64,000 nt of DNA from Chryseobacterium sp. G0201 (GCF_003815655.1 NZ_CP033917.1:3286001-3350000), one strand, 5' to 3'; shown: positions 17,417 through 27,606, counted from the first letter of the stretch. The notes: generated by a model from the sequence alone, not told the origin. Made by a program: numbers and translations.

Positions 17417-20068
17417 ATGAAAAAGATAACTCTACCTCTTTTATTTGCTGCATTCGCAGTACTTCCTTCTACTTTATTCGGACAAGATAATGAGAAGTTG
17501 ATTAAAGATTATATTTCTCAAAATAAGATTAGAGAATATAAAAAATCTGACCTTACTAATTTCATTATTGATAATGTTGATAATTCCAAATCCTTAAACG
17601 GAAATGTTGTAAAGTTTCAACAAACCTATAATGGGTTTCCGGTATACAGTTCTGTTGGAACAGTATTAATTAAAGACAATAAAGTAGTGTACTACACAGA
17701 TAATTTTGTGAAGAATTACTTTGTTTCTACACCTAATACTGCTGTAATAAGTGAAACTACAGCACTTCAGAAAATTGCTGAAGATCTTCAAAATCAAGAA
17801 ATTAATAACTTAACTATTCTGAATCACTCTGAAAAGAGTACAAACAAGGCTGCATTGGCGATCCAAAGATTGGTTTATGCTAACGACGGAAACGAAAATC
17901 TACGTTTAGCATATGAATACAGTTTTACTGAGCCTAAATCTGTAAATTATTGGAATATTTTAGTAGATGCAAATAATGGTAAAATTATTGAAAAAAATAA
18001 TTTAACATTATCGTGTAATTTTACACATGATCCTTATTCTTCAGATTTTACACATGATCATTTTGCGGATAATACACATCAGTTAATCGGTGCAGAAAAT
18101 AAAGTTCAACAGAATTTTCCTTTCTTTCTTCCGGATAATGCTTCCTATAATGTGTTTCCTTTGCCTATTGAGTCTGCCTCTTTTGGATCTAGATCAGTTA
18201 TTTCAAATCCTTGGATACTTAATGCATCCCCAGAAGGATGGCATTCGAATGGTACAACTCATTATACAGTAACTAGAGGAAATAATGTTTTTGCTTATGA
18301 AGACGTTGCGGGAACAGCTTTAACGATACCTCCAGATTATTTGCCAGGAACACCAGCAGATGGAGGGGCAACAAGGAATTTCAATTTTCCTTTTAATATT
18401 GATGGACTACCTGCACCTAATAGAAATGCTGCTATTACAAATTTGTTTTATTTAAATAATAGAATTCATGATGTTTTTTATCAATTCGGATTTACAGAAT
18501 CAGCGAGGAATTTTCAAGATAATAACTTTGGAAAAGGAGGTGTAGACGATGACTACGTGTACGCCGAAGCACAAGATGGAAGTGGTTTGAATAATGCCAA
18601 TTTTGGAACCCCACAGGATGGTTTTAATCCTAGAATGCAGATGTACTTATGGTTAGGGTCGAATCGTAAACTATTTTATAATGCACCATCTGATGCGGTA
18701 GCAAGAGTTGTTAATGCTGGTGTTGCACAATTTGGACCTGCTTTAAGTGCTGCCGGAATAACCGGTGATGTAAAGCTTGCAAGTAATATAGACGGGTGTA
18801 CTGCCTTGCCTGCAGGTGAAATGACAGGTAAGATTGGACTTATTGAGAGAGGAGGAGGCACTAACTGCGGTTTTGCTGTAAAAGTAAAAAATGCACAAAA
18901 TGCAGGGGCTATTGGTACAATCATTTATAATAATACAGCAAATGGTTCTACTATTGGAAACATGGGAGGTACAGATGCTACGATCACAATCCCATCTATA
19001 TTAATTACAAACATTGAAGGAGAATTTATTAAAACAAAACTATCTGCAAATAATGTTGTGAATGTTGATCTAAGAGTAGATGCAAAATATGATGGAAGTT
19101 TTGATAACGGTATTGTAACTCACGAATATGGTCATGGAATTTCTAACAGATTAACAGGAGATGGTTACAGTTGTTTAAATGCTTTACCAAATCAAACAAA
19201 CACTACCTATTCTAAAGAACAAATGGGTGAAGGTTGGTCCGATTTTTTTGCTTTAATGTTAACAAATAAAGCGGGAGATAATGCATCAGTTCCAAGAGGT
19301 ATGGGGACTTATGTAATAGGACAGGGAAATACAGGAGATGGTATAAGACCTGCTAAATATTCTCCTAATTTTACAATAAACGGTTTCACTTATGGTGATA
19401 CTAACGGAATGGAATACAATAACGGAAGTGCTATTGTTCCGGATGTACATTCTATTGGTTTCGTTTGGGCAACAATGCTTTGGGATCTACACTGGAAGTA
19501 TGTTGAGAAATATGGTTACTCTTCTGATGTAACTGCTAATACTACGAATGGTAGTTCAAAGGTTTTACAGTTAATTACTGATGCATTAAAACTTCAAGCT
19601 TGTGATCCTTCGTTTATTGAGGGAAGAAATGCAATCTTAGCTGCTGAATTAGCTACAACAGCTGGGGTAGACAAGTGTATGATTTGGAATGTTTTTGCAA
19701 AAAGAGGTTTAGGAGTGAATGCTTCTGCAGGAGCTAAAATGGATATCAATGATCAGGTAGAAGATTTTACGGTACCTGCTGAATGTAATGTGCTAGCAAC
19801 GAACGAAGTGAAAGCTGTTAAAAATACAATTTCTATCTATCCGAATCCTGCTAAAAATGAATTCTTCATCAACTTCCCAAGCAATACTCTTGGTAAAGTA
19901 AGTGTTGAAATTTATGATATGTCCGGAAAATTAGTTTCTTCAGAAGATAAAATTTCTCCGGATGCTAAAAAAGCAATTTCTACAGATAAATTGGTAAACG
20001 GAACTTATATGGTGAAGATTAAAGGCCTTGGTTTTGATGCTTCTTCTAAAGTTATTGTTAAAAAATAA
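17417..20068 (+). CDS. Secreted M36 (fungalysin-type) metallopeptidase with PA domain and T9SS tail
   Basis: The 883-residue preproprotein has a signal peptide (about 1-22, ending LFGQ), a fungalysin/thermolysin propeptide domain (about 40-130) and a catalytic domain with the zinc motif HEYGH at 569-573 and the third ligand Glu605 in GEGWSDF. A protease-associated domain is inserted at about 425-555. The C-terminal ~80 residues (SIYPNPAKNEFFINF, then GTYMVKIKG) are a T9SS type A sorting signal, so the enzyme is exported to the surface or medium. The start is ATG 17417; a GTG two codons upstream is less likely. It is a nutrient-acquiring extracellular protease, monocistronic, with its own terminator. 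Confidence 0.93.
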   Translation: MKKITLPLLFAAFAVLPSTLFGQDNEKLIKDYISQNKIREYKKSDLTNFIIDNVDNSKSLNGNVVKFQQTYNGFPVYSSVGTVLIKDNKVVYYTDNFVKNYFVSTPNTAVISETTALQKIAEDLQNQEINNLTILNHSEKSTNKAALAIQRLVYANDGNENLRLAYEYSFTEPKSVNYWNILVDANNGKIIEKNNLTLSCNFTHDPYSSDFTHDHFADNTHQLIGAENKVQQNFPFFLPDNASYNVFPLPIESASFGSRSVISNPWILNASPEGWHSNGTTHYTVTRGNNVFAYEDVAGTALTIPPDYLPGTPADGGATRNFNFPFNIDGLPAPNRNAAITNLFYLNNRIHDVFYQFGFTESARNFQDNNFGKGGVDDDYVYAEAQDGSGLNNANFGTPQDGFNPRMQMYLWLGSNRKLFYNAPSDAVARVVNAGVAQFGPALSAAGITGDVKLASNIDGCTALPAGEMTGKIGLIERGGGTNCGFAVKVKNAQNAGAIGTIIYNNTANGSTIGNMGGTDATITIPSILITNIEGEFIKTKLSANNVVNVDLRVDAKYDGSFDNGIVTHEYGHGISNRLTGDGYSCLNALPNQTNTTYSKEQMGEGWSDFFALMLTNKAGDNASVPRGMGTYVIGQGNTGDGIRPAKYSPNFTINGFTYGDTNGMEYNNGSAIVPDVHSIGFVWATMLWDLHWKYVEKYGYSSDVTANTTNGSSKVLQLITDALKLQACDPSFIEGRNAILAAELATTAGVDKCMIWNVFAKRGLGVNASAGAKMDINDQVEDFTVPAECNVLATNEVKAVKNTISIYPNPAKNEFFINFPSNTLGKVSVEIYDMSGKLVSSEDKISPDAKKAISTDKLVNGTYMVKIKGLGFDASSKVIVKK

Positions 20069-20090
20069 TATCTAAAAGACTAAATTATAT

Positions 20091-20120
20091 ATCGCCTCAA
20101 GCTTGCTTGAGGCGATTTTA
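20091..20120 (+). terminator. Terminator of the M36 protease gene
   Basis: Perfect 11-bp stem (20091-20101 with 20106-20116), CTTG loop and a T-rich tail. Confidence 0.9.
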
Positions 20121-20196
20121 TTTATCTATGATACTAATCACCTTCTGACAAATTTGATTATTATATCGTAACTTTGCCGGCTGTTTAAAAAAGATT

Positions 20197-21177
20197 ATGA
20201 AGAAGAAAAATATACTAAAAGGAGTTTTATTTGTCGGGATTGGAGCCAGTATATATGGTATGTTAGCAACATTTGTTAAAATGGCTTATCATGACGGATA
20301 TACAACTTCGGAAGTTACAACGTCGCAGTTTGTATTGGGATTGGTGGGATTGTTGATTTTGAATTGTATCCAAACAATAACATCCAAACAAAAACTACCA
20401 ACACCAAGTGGGAAAGAAATAAAAATGCTGATGTTGGCTGGTACTTCTTTAGGTTGTACAAGTTTGTTTTACTATATCGCGGTTCAGTACATCGCGGTTT
20501 CTATTGCGATTGTATTGTTGATGCAGTCTGTTTGGTTCAGTGTCGTGGTCGAAAGTTTTTTAACTAAAAAATTACCAAACGCTAGGAAAATAGTATCAGT
20601 TATTATCGTTTTATTAGGAACTGTTTTAGCTACAAACCTTATCAATATGGAAATTGAGCTAGACTGGCATGGTATCTTCTGGGGATTATTGGCAGCAGCT
20701 TCTTATACGCTGACAATGTTTACATCTAATACCTTGGCTACCCATTTACCTGTTTTAAGGAAAAGTATTGTTATGCTTACGGGTGGTTCCATTGTAATAT
20801 TTGCATTCTTATTTTTTGCTCAGATCGGACCCATGTATTCTGATGGTTTAAAATCTTTTTATTTAAATTTCACAGAAAATACACAACATATCCATTCTTT
20901 TAATTATTCAATTTTATGGACGTATGGTTTTGTATTGGCACTTTTTGGAACCGTTATTCCGCCGATTTTATTCAATATAGGTTTCCCAAATGCGGGATTA
21001 GGTTTGGGAAGCATTGTTTCGTCATTGGAACTTCCGGTTTCAGTAACAATGGCTTTTGTTTTGTTGGGCGAAAAAGTAGAATTGATTCAATGGCTGGGAA
21101 TTATATTGATTCTTTTTGCTATCGTTTTAATGAATCTGCCTTCCAAAAAAGAACTAAAGGTTGTAGAAGTATCATAA
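20197..21177 (+). CDS. EamA/DMT family transporter
   Basis: A 326-residue integral membrane protein with ten predicted helices arranged as two EamA repeats (about 8-150 and 165-315), the drug/metabolite transporter fold. Helix pairs end in motifs such as AVQYIAVSIAIVLLMQSVWF and ALFGTVIPPILFNIGF, followed by SLELPVSVTMAFVLLGE, which are typical. The substrate is unknown; relatives export amino acids or metabolites. A TAACTTTG -7 word lies at 20169-20176, 20 nt before the start. Monocistronic. Confidence 0.88.
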   Translation: MKKKNILKGVLFVGIGASIYGMLATFVKMAYHDGYTTSEVTTSQFVLGLVGLLILNCIQTITSKQKLPTPSGKEIKMLMLAGTSLGCTSLFYYIAVQYIAVSIAIVLLMQSVWFSVVVESFLTKKLPNARKIVSVIIVLLGTVLATNLINMEIELDWHGIFWGLLAAASYTLTMFTSNTLATHLPVLRKSIVMLTGGSIVIFAFLFFAQIGPMYSDGLKSFYLNFTENTQHIHSFNYSILWTYGFVLALFGTVIPPILFNIGFPNAGLGLGSIVSSLELPVSVTMAFVLLGEKVELIQWLGIILILFAIVLMNLPSKKELKVVEVS

Positions 21178-21210
21178 AAAGTTATAATTAAACTAAAAAT
21201 AATAAGTATA

Positions 21211-21237
21211 AACCGTTTCTTTTGAAGCGGTTTTTTT
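21211..21237 (+). terminator. Terminator of the EamA transporter gene
   Basis: A 9-bp stem (AACCGTTTC with GAAGCGGTT, one G-T pair), TTTT loop and T-run. Confidence 0.88.
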
Positions 21238-21261
21238 ACTTTTATACTTAAATAAGATTTC

Positions 21262-22257
21262 ATGAAATATTTTAAAAATGCTGTTGCTGTTATAATGCTA
21301 TCGATTGCGCCAACTTTACTTTTTTCTCAGGTAAAACCATTGGATGCAGATCTTACGAATTACCAATATCCTTATGAAGTTCATTTTCTTGATTTAAAAT
21401 CACAAAATAATGATTTGAAAATGGCTTACATGGATGTAAAGCCAAAAACTTCAAACGGAAAAACAATAATGCTTCTTCACGGTAAAAATTTCAACGGAGC
21501 GTATTGGGATAAAACGGCAAAGGATCTTTCAGATAAAGGTTTCAGGGTAATTATCCCCGACCAGATCGGATTTGGAAAGTCTTCGAAACCTCAAAGTTAT
21601 CAGTTCTCATTTTCTCAATTGGCAGAAAATACAAAAGCGATTTTGGATGAATTAAAGATTGATAAAACTATAGTTTTAGGTCATTCAATGGGCGGGATGG
21701 TTGCTACAAGATTTACATTGCTATATCCTGAAAAAGTTCAGAAATTAATTCTCGAAAACCCGATTGGGCTTGAAGATTATAAAACTTTTGCAGGTTACCA
21801 GACGATAGATCAGGCGTATCAGTCAGAGTTAAAAAATACGGCAGAAACGTATAAAAACTATCAGTTAAAATTCTACTATGATAATAAATGGAAAACAGAA
21901 TATCAACCGTGGCTTGATTTAATCGCAGGCTGGACTTTACATTCCGATTATCCAAAAGTAGCTTGGGATGCAGCTTTGACATCAGATATGATTTATAATC
22001 AGCCCGTTTGCTATGAGTTTAAAAATATTAAAACGCCTACTTTATTAATTATCGGAACAAGAGACAGAACAGCGATAGGAAAGGATAGAGCTCCTAAAGA
22101 ATTGCAACCAAAAATGGGGCAATATCAGGAATTAGGAAAAAAGACTCAACAACAAATTGCAGGATCAAAATTAGTTGAAATTGAAAATGTAGGGCATCTT
22201 CCGCACATTGAAGTATATGATAAATTCTGGAATGCTTTGTATGATTTTATTAAGTAA
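21262..22257 (+). CDS. Secreted alpha/beta-fold hydrolase
   Basis: A 331-residue protein with a signal peptide (about 1-22, ending LFSQ) and a complete alpha/beta hydrolase fold. The oxyanion region is LLHGKNFNGAYW, the nucleophile elbow is VLGHSMGGM with Ser142, an Asp in GTRDRT is the likely acid, and His in VGHLPHIE is the base. It resembles haloalkane dehalogenase or epoxide hydrolase-type esterases, but the substrate cannot be assigned. It has no T9SS tail, so it is probably periplasmic. Confidence 0.88.
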   Translation: MKYFKNAVAVIMLSIAPTLLFSQVKPLDADLTNYQYPYEVHFLDLKSQNNDLKMAYMDVKPKTSNGKTIMLLHGKNFNGAYWDKTAKDLSDKGFRVIIPDQIGFGKSSKPQSYQFSFSQLAENTKAILDELKIDKTIVLGHSMGGMVATRFTLLYPEKVQKLILENPIGLEDYKTFAGYQTIDQAYQSELKNTAETYKNYQLKFYYDNKWKTEYQPWLDLIAGWTLHSDYPKVAWDAALTSDMIYNQPVCYEFKNIKTPTLLIIGTRDRTAIGKDRAPKELQPKMGQYQELGKKTQQQIAGSKLVEIENVGHLPHIEVYDKFWNALYDFIK

Positions 22258-22343
22258 AGAAGGGAGCTGGAAGAGGAAACTGGTAAGTTTACAGAATTGA
22301 TAATAATGGATTTTTCATTTTGCTTTGACTCGTCATCCACAAT

Positions 22344-22427
22344 GTTTGTCATTCCGGAGGAATCTAGGCTCATTTTGTAGAGATCGAATTGTAAAATCTT
22401 TACTTAGATTCCTCCGGAATGACAAAC
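22344..22427. repeat. Intergenic hairpin repeat, family C copy 1
   Basis: Perfect 23-bp arms (22344-22366 and 22405-22427) contain TTTGTCATTCCGGAGGAATC and its complement, around a 38-nt loop. The loop sequence recurs as a remnant at 13665-13697. A second copy with a different loop is at 53563-53650. Confidence 0.9.
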
Positions 22428-22465
22428 TTTGTTCTTAGCTTAATTGTGACGTTATATTTAGAAAG

Positions 22466-22590
22466 AACGACAAAAATTCCCTGGTGGCTTCGGGAACCTC
22501 AGCCACCATCCCTAAAATTCTAGCCCCGATTGCAGTGAAAATCCTTTTTTGAAAAAAAAGATTGTAACGGAAAGCGGGAAATAGCTCCTA
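22466..22590 (-). repeat. Intergenic element, family D copy 2 with inserted hairpin
   Basis: On the minus strand it starts AGGAGCTATTTCCCGCTTTCC and runs through CAATCGGGGCTAGA, then about 40 nt including a GGTGGCT/AGCCACC hairpin (22483-22507 on plus) before TTTGTCGTT. In the copy at 13.5 kb this insertion is absent. It lies in a 470-bp gap holding three repeat families and no gene. Confidence 0.78.
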
Positions 22591-22631
22591 AAAATAAATG
22601 ATAAGTAATCGATAATGAGTAATAGATGGTT

Positions 22632-22666
22632 TGAGATTGCTTCGTCACTTCGCTCCTCGCAATGGC
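22632..22666. repeat. Family B repeat, single arm
   Basis: TGAGATTGCTTCGTCACTTCGCTCCTCGCAATG-type arm of the family B hairpin without its partner arm. It stands just before the rplS terminator. Confidence 0.75.
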
Positions 22667-22672
22667 GAAAAT

Positions 22673-22708
22673 AAAAAGAGACTGCTCAAATATGAACAGC
22701 CTCTTTTT
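22673..22708 (-). terminator. rplS terminator
   Basis: Stem of about 15 bp with two A-C mismatches on plus that become G-T pairs on minus (22673-22687 with 22694-22708), ending in a T-tract on the minus strand, 20 nt after the rplS stop. Confidence 0.85.
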
Positions 22709-22727
22709 GTATGTGTTGTTGTCTGAA

Positions 22728-23084
22728 TTATTTCTTCTTGTAAGAAGCATCTTTAATTCTAGCTTTCTTACCTCTAAGATCTCTGAAGTAATAGATTCTA
22801 GATCTTCTAACTTTACCTTTTCTGTCAAGTTCAATTTTTTGAAGAGCAGGCATGTTGATAGGGAATACTCTTTCTACACCTACATCACCAGACATTTTTC
22901 TGATTGTGAAAGTTTTTGTAGAACCAGTACCTCTTAATTGGATAACTGTTCCTTTGAAGAACTGAGTTCTTGTTTTTTGTCCTTCCTTAATTTCGTAATA
23001 AACAGTGATTGTATCACCAGCTTTGAATTCAGGAAATTCTTTTTTTGTAATGTACTTGTCTTGTACGTACTTTAATAAATCCAT
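22728..23084 (-). CDS. rplS: 50S ribosomal protein L19
   Basis: L19 lies at the 30S-50S interface. The 118-residue protein has the family's standard length and motifs: FKAGDTITVYYEIKEG, TQFFKGTVIQLRGTG, TFTIRKMSGDVGVERVFP and the basic C-terminus KVRRSRIYYFRDLRGKKARI. In many bacteria rplS lies in the rpsP-rimM-trmD operon; here it is a single gene with its own promoter and terminator. Confidence 0.98.
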   Translation of the reverse strand: MDLLKYVQDKYITKKEFPEFKAGDTITVYYEIKEGQKTRTQFFKGTVIQLRGTGSTKTFTIRKMSGDVGVERVFPINMPALQKIELDRKGKVRRSRIYYFRDLRGKKARIKDASYKKK

Positions 23085-23153
23085 TTTTAATAAAATAAAA
23101 TGTTAAGGCTAAGCAACTTACACGTTTTTCGTCAGAGGTTGAATAACAGGTTG

Positions 23154-23185
23154 CAAATATACAAATTACTTTTTGAATTTGCCAA
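23154..23185 (-). promoter_or_regulatory. rplS promoter
   Basis: On the minus strand, TTG (23183-23185), 21 nt, then TATATTTG (23154-23161). It leaves an untranslated leader of about 65 nt. Confidence 0.82.
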
Positions 23186-23366
23186 ATAATTTTTTGTTAT
23201 TAAACTATATATTTTCAGAGTTTTTGGCTTCAAAAATTAACATATCCTTTACGCAGACGGCAGATTCAGTTTATATGGGAATTCTACTTTTGCCCGATAT
23301 AAAAAGAAGGTAATTTATTCCTCAAATCATTGACACACAATTTAAAACTCTATACACTACTTAATT

Positions 23367-26108
23367 ATGAAACACTACTTATTTTTTTTCTTTTTTGTCG
23401 TCCAGATGACATTTGGACAGGCTTTGTATCCGTATTTACAAAATCCGACATCAAATTCTATGATCGTTAATTGGAAGACTTCTTCTAATAATGAAACTAC
23501 CGTTATTTACGGAAATTCTCCGACAAGCTTGAATGTTACCGTTACAGGAACGACCAACATTTTTTCCGATACAGGATATAATAACAATTATTATTATCAC
23601 ACGGCGAAAATCACCAACTTATTGCCGAACACAAAATATTACTATAAAATAAAAACAGGAACTAGCGAATCTGCAGTTTATAATTTCAGAACACTGCCTT
23701 TGCCGGGACAGCCTGTAACAGCGAACGGAAAAATTCGTTTCCTGATTATGGGAGACAACCAGATCAAAGCTGAACCAAGATATGATACGTTGACTTTAAA
23801 TGCTTTTAAGAAATTAAAGCAAAAATTCGGAGCAACTTCAGATCCTTCCGATAATGTAGCTTTGACCTTTATGGTTGGAGATCAGGTAGATGTGGGAACT
23901 TTGGATCATTACGAAAATGTACATTTTAAAAAGAATATTAATTTGTCACCTTATCTTCCGATTCAAACTACCGTTGGAAACCATGAAACTTACGGAACAA
24001 TGGGGATGAATTCTTATTACGCCCATTTCTATATTGATGAAATTAAATATAAAAACATCAGCTCAGGAAATGAGAATTATTATGCTCAACAAGCTGGAAA
24101 TGTTTTGTTTATCAGTTTAAGTTCAGAACATACGGGTTCAGCTCAGCAAACTTGGCTTCAACAGATTTTAAATGAAGCAAATAATGATCCTACAGTAGAT
24201 TGGATCATCTCATTAAGTCACAGACCTTACCAGGCTGAGCAATATGTAGGAGATATTTCGACTTGGGTTAGAAATAATGCCGTTCCGCTTTTAACAACAT
24301 CTAATAAATATTTGATGCATGTTGGGGCTCACCACCATTTGTATCACAGAGGACAGTTGAAAGATTCACCAAATTATCAACTGATTTCCGGTGGAGTGGC
24401 TTGGGATCAATATTGGGGAATGTCTACCGAGCAGGATTTTGATGATGTTCAGAAAACATTGACAGACTGGACATATCAAATCGTAGAAGTTGATGTTACC
24501 AATGGAAAAGTTGATGTTGAATGCTACTCAATCGGTGGGGTTTACAATAAAAAGAATAATGAATTAATTGATACATTCCACAGGTATAAAAATCAGCCAA
24601 AACCTGCGAAACCATCAATTACGAATACTTTTTCAGCGCCAATAACGTTGCCTTTGACATTAAACGGAAGTACATTTTCATCATCAAGCAACGAATTATT
24701 AAATACAACTCAGTTTTTAATAAGTAAAGCTGCTGATTTTTCTGTTATTGAAAAAGAATTCTACAGAGATTACGAAAACTGGTTTGGGAAAGACGGAAAC
24801 GGAACGCCTGATAAAACTAAAAACTTAAATGCCGGAGTTGACATCACTAAAGCTACTATTGGAACCAATTCTATTTCAAACGGAACTTATTATGTAAAAA
24901 CCCGTTACAGAGACAGAAACTTAGAGTGGAGCGACTGGAGTGATGTGAAACAGTTTGAAGTTATTGGAAGTGTGGTTTCTAATCCAACATTTGTTTTAGA
25001 TAAAACCGAATATACACAAAACTCACCTATCACAGCTACTTACACAGGTGGCCCAGGAAATCAGCAGGATTGGGTTGGAATTTATAAAAAAGGACAAAGC
25101 CCTGCAGGAGTAACATCTCAAGGTTTTATTTATACTAACGGACAAACTGCCGGAACAGCTCTTTTCATAAATGGTTTGCCTAATAAAGGTCAATATTACG
25201 CAGGATTTTTTGCCAATAACGGTTACACAGAAATTACGCCAAGAAAAAATTTCTATGTAGGGCCAAAAGTAGTACTACAGGCAACTGCAGATACGTATCC
25301 TGTGGGCGGAACAGTAACTATTAATTTCAGTAATGGTCCAAATTTAGTAAAAGACTGGATCGGAATTTACAAAATGGGACAAACTCCCGGAACAAATACT
25401 TCGATCAAATGGGATTATGTAACGACAGCAGCAGGAACGCTTAATTTTACAGGACTTCCGAAAGGATATTATTATGCTACCTATTTGCTTGAAGACGGAT
25501 ATACATCAATTGGAGAGAAAATTTTCTTTAAAGTGGGAGACATTGTTACCGAACTTTGGACGAATAAACCGGTTTATACTTTAGGTGAAAGTATCACGGC
25601 TTCTTGGACGGATTCTCCGGGAATCATCAAAGACTGGTTGGGAATTTACCCTCAAAATATCCAGACTACGGATGATAATTTTGTTTCTTACACGTATTTT
25701 GATGGCGTAACGCAGGGAACAAAAACAATTCAGGGGACAGCAATTCCTGCCACACCTGGGAATTATTATATGGTAATGTTTACCAACGATTCTTATACAG
25801 AGGTTTCAAACAGAGTGCAGTTTCAGGTTTCAGGACCAACGTTAGGAACGGATGAAGTTCATAACAGTACAACTAAAAACGTAGTTTTATATCCAAATCC
25901 TACAAAACCGGGTGAACCGACATTTATCAAAAGTGATTATCCGATTGATAAAATTGAATTACTTTCTGCCAATGGAGATCTATTGTATGAATCTAAAAAC
26001 ATCAATAATCAAAGATTTTCTTTGGTGAATGAAAACCTTCCAAAAGGAGTATATTTTGTGAAAGTTCATACAAGAAAATTATTTACGTTGAAATTGATTA
26101 TTCAGTAG
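23367..26108 (+). CDS. Secreted purple-acid-phosphatase-like metallophosphoesterase with T9SS tail
   Basis: The 913-residue protein has a signal peptide (about 1-18), a fibronectin III-like purple acid phosphatase N-domain (about 20-110) and a calcineurin-type metallophosphoesterase domain. Its metal-binding motifs are MGDNQ, MVGDQVD, VGNHET, SHRPY and GAHHHLYHRG (about residues 130-330). Three Ig-like repeats of ~90 residues follow (each with a (K/Q)DW(I/V/L)GIY motif) and a C-terminal T9SS type A signal (VLYPNPTKPGEP). It is likely a surface or secreted phosphomonoesterase or phosphodiesterase; the substrate is unknown. It may help acquire phosphate, but no PHO-type regulatory site was recognised. 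Confidence 0.88.
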   Translation: MKHYLFFFFFVVQMTFGQALYPYLQNPTSNSMIVNWKTSSNNETTVIYGNSPTSLNVTVTGTTNIFSDTGYNNNYYYHTAKITNLLPNTKYYYKIKTGTSESAVYNFRTLPLPGQPVTANGKIRFLIMGDNQIKAEPRYDTLTLNAFKKLKQKFGATSDPSDNVALTFMVGDQVDVGTLDHYENVHFKKNINLSPYLPIQTTVGNHETYGTMGMNSYYAHFYIDEIKYKNISSGNENYYAQQAGNVLFISLSSEHTGSAQQTWLQQILNEANNDPTVDWIISLSHRPYQAEQYVGDISTWVRNNAVPLLTTSNKYLMHVGAHHHLYHRGQLKDSPNYQLISGGVAWDQYWGMSTEQDFDDVQKTLTDWTYQIVEVDVTNGKVDVECYSIGGVYNKKNNELIDTFHRYKNQPKPAKPSITNTFSAPITLPLTLNGSTFSSSSNELLNTTQFLISKAADFSVIEKEFYRDYENWFGKDGNGTPDKTKNLNAGVDITKATIGTNSISNGTYYVKTRYRDRNLEWSDWSDVKQFEVIGSVVSNPTFVLDKTEYTQNSPITATYTGGPGNQQDWVGIYKKGQSPAGVTSQGFIYTNGQTAGTALFINGLPNKGQYYAGFFANNGYTEITPRKNFYVGPKVVLQATADTYPVGGTVTINFSNGPNLVKDWIGIYKMGQTPGTNTSIKWDYVTTAAGTLNFTGLPKGYYYATYLLEDGYTSIGEKIFFKVGDIVTELWTNKPVYTLGESITASWTDSPGIIKDWLGIYPQNIQTTDDNFVSYTYFDGVTQGTKTIQGTAIPATPGNYYMVMFTNDSYTEVSNRVQFQVSGPTLGTDEVHNSTTKNVVLYPNPTKPGEPTFIKSDYPIDKIELLSANGDLLYESKNINNQRFSLVNENLPKGVYFVKVHTRKLFTLKLIIQ

Positions 26109-26188
26109 GTATTTAGCTGGAGTTTCCAGTCTTGAACTTTTGTTTCTATTATTTCAGTATAAAAGACATGTAACTAATTTAAATTAAA

Positions 26189-26216
26189 AAAAGCAGGAAT
26201 TAATTTTCCTGCTTTT
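26189..26216. terminator. Bidirectional terminator
   Basis: 11-bp stem AAAAGCAGGAA/TTCCTGCTTTT with a 6-nt loop, between the convergent phosphoesterase and DoxX genes. Confidence 0.88.
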
Positions 26217-26219
26217 ATG

Positions 26220-26714
26220 TTATATATAAGGATCGGCTTTTTTTCGTTTAATAAATCTGTCAACACCGAAAGCTTTGTAACCATACAATGAAAATAATCC
26301 TAAGATCATAATGTATAAAACCTGCGGAAGATAGAAGAAATAACTAAGCCAGGTAAAACTATCCATTGAACGATTCCCAACTTTAGGATCGATCGGAATT
26401 AATTCTGTCGGAATAGAATGAATATCTTTCGTAAAAAGAGCGACAAGTATCACAATAATTAAAGCAAATGAGCTGAATCTTGTCAGTAATCCTAAAAGCA
26501 ATAATAATCCCCAGAACATTTCGTTGAAAGCAACAAAATTGGCCATAAACTGCGGGTTTGAAAAGCCCAGACTTGTAATGGTTTTCAACATATAACCTTG
26601 AAAAACAGGATGAAATAGCTTGTTGAAACCCGTAATTAAGAAAAATAAACCGATGCTTATTCTGCAGATTACATAAAATACGTCTCCAACTTTAATTAGA
26701 TTTTCTTTTTCCAT
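26220..26714 (-). CDS. DoxX family membrane protein
   Basis: A 164-residue protein with four predicted membrane helices. The N-terminal RISIGLFFLITGFNKLFHP pattern, followed by AFNEMFWGLLLLLGLLTRF in the middle, is characteristic of DoxX/DUF417-like proteins. Some relatives are terminal-oxidase subunits or redox-stress proteins, but the biochemical role of most is unknown. Its stop codon lies immediately beside the shared terminator. Confidence 0.85.
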   Translation of the reverse strand: MEKENLIKVGDVFYVICRISIGLFFLITGFNKLFHPVFQGYMLKTITSLGFSNPQFMANFVAFNEMFWGLLLLLGLLTRFSSFALIIVILVALFTKDIHSIPTELIPIDPKVGNRSMDSFTWLSYFFYLPQVLYIMILGLFSLYGYKAFGVDRFIKRKKADPYI

Positions 26715-26878
26715 TTTGTATTTATTTTTGATTAAAAATTTTATGTTTTAGAGGGAATTTAACATAATGTATGATTGCCAAATGTATAAAAAGTTAAATG
26801 AAAATTCAAATAAATTCCTTGATACTGTAGTTATGAGAAAAATTATTAAATTTAGCCAACAGAAAAATCTAATATTTC

Positions 26879-27580
26879 ATGATAGATAAAAGAGTAAAAA
26901 ATTCAAAGGAAGCCATCGACGGAATTAATGATGGAATGACTTTAATGTTGGGTGGTTTTGGACTTTGCGGGATTCCTGAAAACTCAATTAATGCTTTGGT
27001 AGAGAGCGATGTGAAGGATTTAACATGTATTTCAAATAATGCAGGCGTTGATGATTTCGGATTGGGATTATTGCTTCATAAAAGACAAATTAAGAAGATG
27101 ATTTCTTCTTATGTAGGAGAAAATGCAGAGTTTGAAAGACAAATGCTTTCAGGAGAATTAGACGTTGAATTAACTCCACAGGGAACTCTTGCTGAAAAAT
27201 GCAGAGCCGCACAAGCCGGAATTCCTGCTTTTTACACCCCTGCAGGTTTCGGAACAGAAGTGGCAGAAGGTAAAGAAGTAAAACATTTTAAGGGAAAACC
27301 TCATATTTTAGAACACGCTTACGAAGCAGATTTTTCTATCGTTAAAGCTTGGAAAGGCGATCATGCAGGAAACCTTATTTTCAAAGGATCAGCAAGAAAT
27401 TTTAACCATCCAATGGCTGGTGCCGCGAAGATTACCATTGCAGAAGTGGAAGAATTGGTAGCACCGGGAGAATTAGATCCTAACCAGATTCACATTCCGG
27501 GAATTATGATTCAGAGAATTTTCCAAGGTGAAAAATTTGAAAAAAGAATTGAACAGAGAACGGTTAGAAAAAAAGACTAA
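26879..27580 (+). CDS. scoA: 3-oxoacid CoA-transferase, subunit A
   Basis: Subunit A of a heterodimeric class I CoA-transferase, which moves CoA from succinyl-CoA (or another acyl-CoA) to acetoacetate or similar acids. The 233-residue protein has [13 protein letters not shown], the [29 protein letters not shown] region and [11 protein letters not shown]. The partner subunit B is encoded about 2 kb downstream on the same strand, but an ABC exporter gene lies antisense between them. The substrate (acetoacetate or a short fatty acid) cannot be fixed from sequence. Confidence 0.93.
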   Translation: MIDKRVKNSKEAIDGINDGMTLMLGGFGLCGIPENSINALVESDVKDLTCISNNAGVDDFGLGLLLHKRQIKKMISSYVGENAEFERQMLSGELDVELTPQGTLAEKCRAAQAGIPAFYTPAGFGTEVAEGKEVKHFKGKPHILEHAYEADFSIVKAWKGDHAGNLIFKGSARNFNHPMAGAAKITIAEVEELVAPGELDPNQIHIPGIMIQRIFQGEKFEKRIEQRTVRKKD

Positions 27581-27606
27581 CTTTTTCGGGAAATATTTAA
27601 GATAAA

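Noticed and set aside
22258..22727. A CRISPR array, given several repeated palindromes
   Set aside because: The repeats differ in sequence and length, have no regular spacers and no cas genes are present.
22520..22834. A 104-codon minus-strand frame ending in the rplS region
   Set aside because: It runs through the rplS coding sequence in a different frame, then through the terminator and repeats.
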